Assembly: GCF_003732705.1 (NCBI RefSeq) | Contig: NZ_MOBR01000023.1 | Coordinates: 37,679-101,678 of the forward strand | Source: Pseudomonas frederiksbergensis | GTDB taxonomy: Bacteria; Pseudomonadota; Gammaproteobacteria; Pseudomonadales; Pseudomonadaceae | Direction: 5' to 3' | Length of the DNA: 64,000 nucleotides | Part shown: piece by piece, positions 61,363 to 64,000 of the stretch | Numbering within the stretch: position 1 is the stretch's first letter | How the letters are laid out: every line of letters starts with the position of its first letter | Notes under the pieces: model-generated | Seen by the model: the letters and a program-made list of their open reading frames with translations, nothing else | Told to the model about the DNA's origin: nothing | Database searches by the model: none | Position numbers and translations under genes: made by a program

Positions 61363-61611
61363 ATGAACTGGAAAACACTGGCTACCGCCGGCTTCTTCGC
61401 GGTCTTGAACGTGGCAGCGTTCTCGGCCCATGCCGACGTCAGCAAAGCATCGCAGACCCACCTGGATATCAAGAAGGTCATCTCGATCGTCGAAAACGGC
61501 GGCAGCCAGTGCGGCATTGTGAATGCGCGGATGACCTACCTCGACGCCAGCGGTACGCAAAAGGTGCTTGATTACAGCAAATTTGCAGAGTGCGGCAATC
61601 AGGGGAGTTGA
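61363..61611 (+). CDS. DUF2790 small periplasmic protein
   Basis: An 82-residue protein with a signal peptide ending SAHA and the DUF2790 features THLDIKKVISIVENGGSQCG, MTYLDASGTQKVLDYSKFAE and a terminal Cys. It is paralogous to the protein at 26769 (same DIQKVISI/DIKKVISI core). GAGGAAATCATC precedes the ATG. Function unknown; expression conditions cannot be read from the sequence. Confidence 0.85.
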   Translation: MNWKTLATAGFFAVLNVAAFSAHADVSKASQTHLDIKKVISIVENGGSQCGIVNARMTYLDASGTQKVLDYSKFAECGNQGS

Positions 61612-61657
61612 GGGCCGCACCGGGAAATCGTCGCATGAGGATCACAAACGCTGACGA

Positions 61658-62356
61658 TCACTCATTCATGTCCGCGACCAGATAGCGGTCGACGATTTGC
61701 GCAATGCCGGTCAACGCCGTCCGTAGCAGCTCCGGCTCGGTGCGATAGCGCAGCGGCTCGTAGCCATAGGTGTTGGCGCCGTTGAATGCGGTGATCGGCT
61801 CATTGCGTTGCCAGATCAGTTCATCGCCGCGCTTCATGACAGCGCTCACAGCGATATTCGGGTACACCACGCTGCTGAAACCTTGAGTCAGGGCGAAACC
61901 CCAGTTGAGGATGGTCAACTGAATCTGCGCATCGGCCTGTTCGTTTTCACCAACGATCTTGAATCGGCCGGTAGCCGCCAGTTGTTCTTCGAAGCTCTTT
62001 TTGACCAACGCCCCCAGGTCAATTTCAGAGCTTTCCATGTTGTAAAGAATCGCATCGACCGTCGACATCGAGGCCAGGTCGCCTGCCTTCAGGCCTGCTG
62101 CAAATCCGGCGCCGCCCAAAGCAGCCTTGGCCACGTTCGATGCGCCGGCCGCCATACCGACTCCTGCGCCGACACCGGCGCCCAATGCCGCGCCCCACGC
62201 TTGTTCACGGCCCATGTAAGTCATTTCCCGGGGCTTCCACGACACCGGGAGAATCTTCACGGTGTGTATCTGCGTACGGTATTCGGGTTTGAACTTCTGG
62301 TTGGCGCATCCCGCCAGGAACAGAACAGCAAACAACAGCACAGCGATCTTTTTCAT
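61658..62356 (-). CDS. Lipoprotein of unknown function with glycine-rich segment
   Basis: A 232-residue lipoprotein starting MKKIAVLLFAVLFLAGC (Cys17). The mature part has a glycine/alanine-rich hydrophobic segment (WGAALGAGVGAGVGMAAGAS) that may insert in a membrane, and later LTQGFSSVVYPNIAVSAVMK. The long open frame extends 125 codons further upstream, but only this ATG gives a lipoprotein signal. Resembles uncharacterised Pseudomonas lipoproteins; no function known. Confidence 0.75.
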   Translation of the reverse strand: MKKIAVLLFAVLFLAGCANQKFKPEYRTQIHTVKILPVSWKPREMTYMGREQAWGAALGAGVGAGVGMAAGASNVAKAALGGAGFAAGLKAGDLASMSTVDAILYNMESSEIDLGALVKKSFEEQLAATGRFKIVGENEQADAQIQLTILNWGFALTQGFSSVVYPNIAVSAVMKRGDELIWQRNEPITAFNGANTYGYEPLRYRTEPELLRTALTGIAQIVDRYLVADMNE

Positions 62357-62445
62357 GAGCAACTCACGACACAAAAGGAATGTGCGTACGTTGTCGTCAG
62401 CGTCGGGAAATTCTGAAGAGGGAAAGCGCAAGCACTCCCAAGCCA

Positions 62446-63309
62446 CTAACTGAACTGGCTCGCCAGCATTTCCCGAACCGCACTGACCAGTTCCGACTCC
62501 CCCGGACGAGGCGGTAACAAACTGAACTCGACCTCGGGCAATACCGGCAAATGCTGCGCCGACCGGCACACCTCGGCCCCCGGCGGTATAGCAGAGGCAT
62601 TCAAACAAGCGACGCCCAGACCGGCCACCAGCGCTGATTGCAGCCCGGCGACGCCGGACGCGGAATGCGCCACCACATAGGGCACGTCGTGCTGTTCCAG
62701 TGTCTCGCGGGCCAGGCGTTGCAAGCTGCATCCCTGGGGCAGGACCAACAGTGGCAGCGGGGTGTTTTCTTCTCGCTCAGGTTCGAACCCGGCCACTGAC
62801 ACCCAATGCAGCGCCTCCCGTCGAACCGCTATGCCCTCGGGAAGGCTGCGGCCGTCGAGTATTCGCATTGAAAGGCCGATATCAAATTCATCCGCCTCCG
62901 CCCCGCTCTCGATTTGCATGCTCTTGCGCACGGACACGTGCAGACGCAGGCGTGGATAGCGTGTTCGCAGTTTTTTCAGCAGATCGGCGATTGAGCTGGG
63001 CAGGAAGTAGTCGGTGATGGCCAGCCGCAACTCGCCGGCAAAGGTGACGCCCCGTACGTCCTCAAGGGCGCGATCACTGAAGGCCAGCATTTCTCGTGCA
63101 TGCACCAACAAGCGCTCGCCTGCGGGCGTGGGCCTGACGCCTTTTTTGCCGCGCTCCAGCAAGGTCACGCCGGCGAAGGCTTCAAGTTTGCGCAGTTGTT
63201 CGCTTAACGCGGATTGGGAGCGAAACAGTTTGGGGGCGGCGTCTGAGAGGCTGCCTGATTCCATCGCCACGGCGAAGGAATGCAAGAGTTCAAGGTCGAA
63301 GGGGCGCAT
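62446..63309 (-). CDS. LysR-family transcriptional regulator
   Basis: A 287-residue LysR protein (LLHSFAVAMESGSLSDAAPK, then FRSQSALSEQLRKLEAFAGV) with effector domain starting ELRLAITDYFLPSSIADL. It is divergent from a tautomerase gene across about 107 bases and probably regulates it. The next gene on the same strand is a lipoprotein gene 89 bases downstream and need not be co-regulated. Confidence 0.88.
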   Translation of the reverse strand: MRPFDLELLHSFAVAMESGSLSDAAPKLFRSQSALSEQLRKLEAFAGVTLLERGKKGVRPTPAGERLLVHAREMLAFSDRALEDVRGVTFAGELRLAITDYFLPSSIADLLKKLRTRYPRLRLHVSVRKSMQIESGAEADEFDIGLSMRILDGRSLPEGIAVRREALHWVSVAGFEPEREENTPLPLLVLPQGCSLQRLARETLEQHDVPYVVAHSASGVAGLQSALVAGLGVACLNASAIPPGAEVCRSAQHLPVLPEVEFSLLPPRPGESELVSAVREMLASQFS

Positions 63310-63416
63310 GGTTATCCTGCCGTTTTACCGATAGATAGGATCATATCTTCCGGCTTTTCAGCATTCAACAGGCGCCTTACTCTGAGCCGGACATTACTTC
63401 CTGCGAGGATTTCAAC

Positions 63417-63809
63417 ATGCCTGGTATCACACTGAAAATTGCTGGCGAACCCAATGCCGAACTGGTCCAGCGTATCGTCCCCCAGCTCACTGCGCTGACC
63501 TGTGAAGTGCTGGAAAAGCATCCTGAACTGACCATGGTGATGGTGCAATTCGTCCCGCATGCACTGTGGTTCATCGACAGCCGCTCGCTGGCTGAACTCG
63601 GGCGCAACTCGTTCCGCCTGGAGGTCACCATCCCCGAGGAGACCAACACCAAGGCGCAGAAAGCACGGTATCAGAAGGAAGCTTTCGCGTTGTTGGCCGA
63701 GGAAATCGGCAACCTGCACCCGCACTCGAACATCCATGTCATCGATTGCAAGGCGAGTTCCTATGGCTATGGCGGGGTTAGCCAGGAATACAAGCTTTAC
63801 CATCCTTGA
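63417..63809 (+). CDS. 4-oxalocrotonate tautomerase-family protein
   Basis: A 130-residue protein starting MPGITLKIAGEPNAELVQRI; Pro2 would become the catalytic N-terminal proline after Met removal. Unlike the 62-residue 4-OT monomer it has a full-length two-unit size (about 130), as in fused or trimeric tautomerases. It interconverts enol and keto acids or acts on a related substrate. Divergent from a LysR gene, suggesting inducible aromatic or keto-acid catabolism. Substrate unknown. Confidence 0.82.
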   Translation: MPGITLKIAGEPNAELVQRIVPQLTALTCEVLEKHPELTMVMVQFVPHALWFIDSRSLAELGRNSFRLEVTIPEETNTKAQKARYQKEAFALLAEEIGNLHPHSNIHVIDCKASSYGYGGVSQEYKLYHP

Positions 63810-63811
63810 GT

Positions 63812-64000
63812 GAGCGGGCGTGGCTTGCTTGCGAAAGCGGTGTGTCAGGCGAGATTTTTTTGACTGTGCCGCCGTCTTCGCGAGCAAGCTCGCTCCCACA
63901 GGGGGGGCCTGTGTTGGTCATAAATATTGCGAACGACATCGAGCCACATGTGGGAGCGAGCCTGCTCGCGAAAGCGGTGTGTCAGGCGAGATTTTTTTGA
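63812..64000. repeat. REP elements and a 33-bp direct repeat at the window end
   Basis: One degenerate REP core, an inverted core (63875-63900) and a third direct core that runs out of the window. GCGAAAGCGGTGTGTCAGGC followed by GAGATTTTTTTGA occurs at 63831-63863 and again at 63968-64000. The array continues beyond the window. Confidence 0.88.

Overview
The window looks like a chromosomal stretch of a fluorescent-group Pseudomonas. The evidence is a GC-rich genome (my impression, not computed), many REP/REPIN elements with the familiar core GGGAGCGAGCTTGCTCGCGA, a kdpFABC-kdpDE locus, a tRNA-Gln(UUG) with encoded CCA, and a high density of LysR regulators beside small catabolic operons. Positions and motifs were read by eye; no database search was run.

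Left part (1-26.6 kb). After the tail of a glutathione S-transferase and a few small envelope proteins comes an AvrRpt2-like cysteine protease beside an outer-membrane protein. Three separated polyamine loci follow: (a) a PuuB-like FAD oxidase, a PotF-like binding protein and a divergent LysR gene (3.7-7.2 kb); (b) a LuxR-type regulator, an acetylpolyamine-amidohydrolase-like deacetylase, a second PotF-like protein and an amidase (12.3-17.5 kb); (c) an agmatine operon aguA-aguB-binding protein-Tat-type aguA' with a divergent LysR gene (21.4-26.6 kb), arranged like agu2ABCA' of P. aeruginosa PA14. None of the three carries ABC permease or ATPase genes, so the binding proteins must share a transporter encoded elsewhere or act as sensors. 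Between (a) and (b) lies a gene graveyard (7.2-8.5 kb: alcohol dehydrogenase, response regulator and IS5 transposase remnants), then an OmpR-type two-component pair and a convergent LuxR-type response regulator whose degraded partial copy is in the graveyard. Between (b) and (c) are an SDR remnant, a two-gene operon (saccharopine-dehydrogenase-like plus VOC protein), a TetX-like monooxygenase, a small conserved protein and tRNA-Gln.

Middle part (26.7-45.3 kb). This holds a DUF2790 protein, a LysR gene, and an EmrA/EmrB/outer-membrane-factor efflux operon ending in an aldo-keto reductase with a divergent TetR gene. Next come a Mug-type DNA glycosylase and a divergent polyphosphate pair (Ppx/GppA-like and PPK2) with Pho-box-like repeats between them. 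A methionine aminopeptidase is coupled to a ParD-like protein and preceded by a 24-bp palindrome. Next to it is an apparently unassigned, strongly structured RNA with its own terminator, followed by four 241-bp tandem REP units. Then come a LysE exporter, a quinone oxidoreductase and a LysR-controlled cluster of a membrane desaturase, a B12-binding protein and a glutamate-mutase-large-subunit-like protein. That cluster is my best candidate for an undescribed pathway.

Right part (45-64 kb). This contains a LysR/succinate-semialdehyde dehydrogenase pair, a MarR-GNAT fusion, a LysR/MFS pair with a clear palindromic operator, and the complete K+ uptake locus with a 31-codon membrane-peptide gene ahead of kdpF and a KdpE-like site upstream. 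After it come a 62-bp-period REP array, TrmK, a second DUF2790 protein, a lipoprotein, a LysR gene and a tautomerase.
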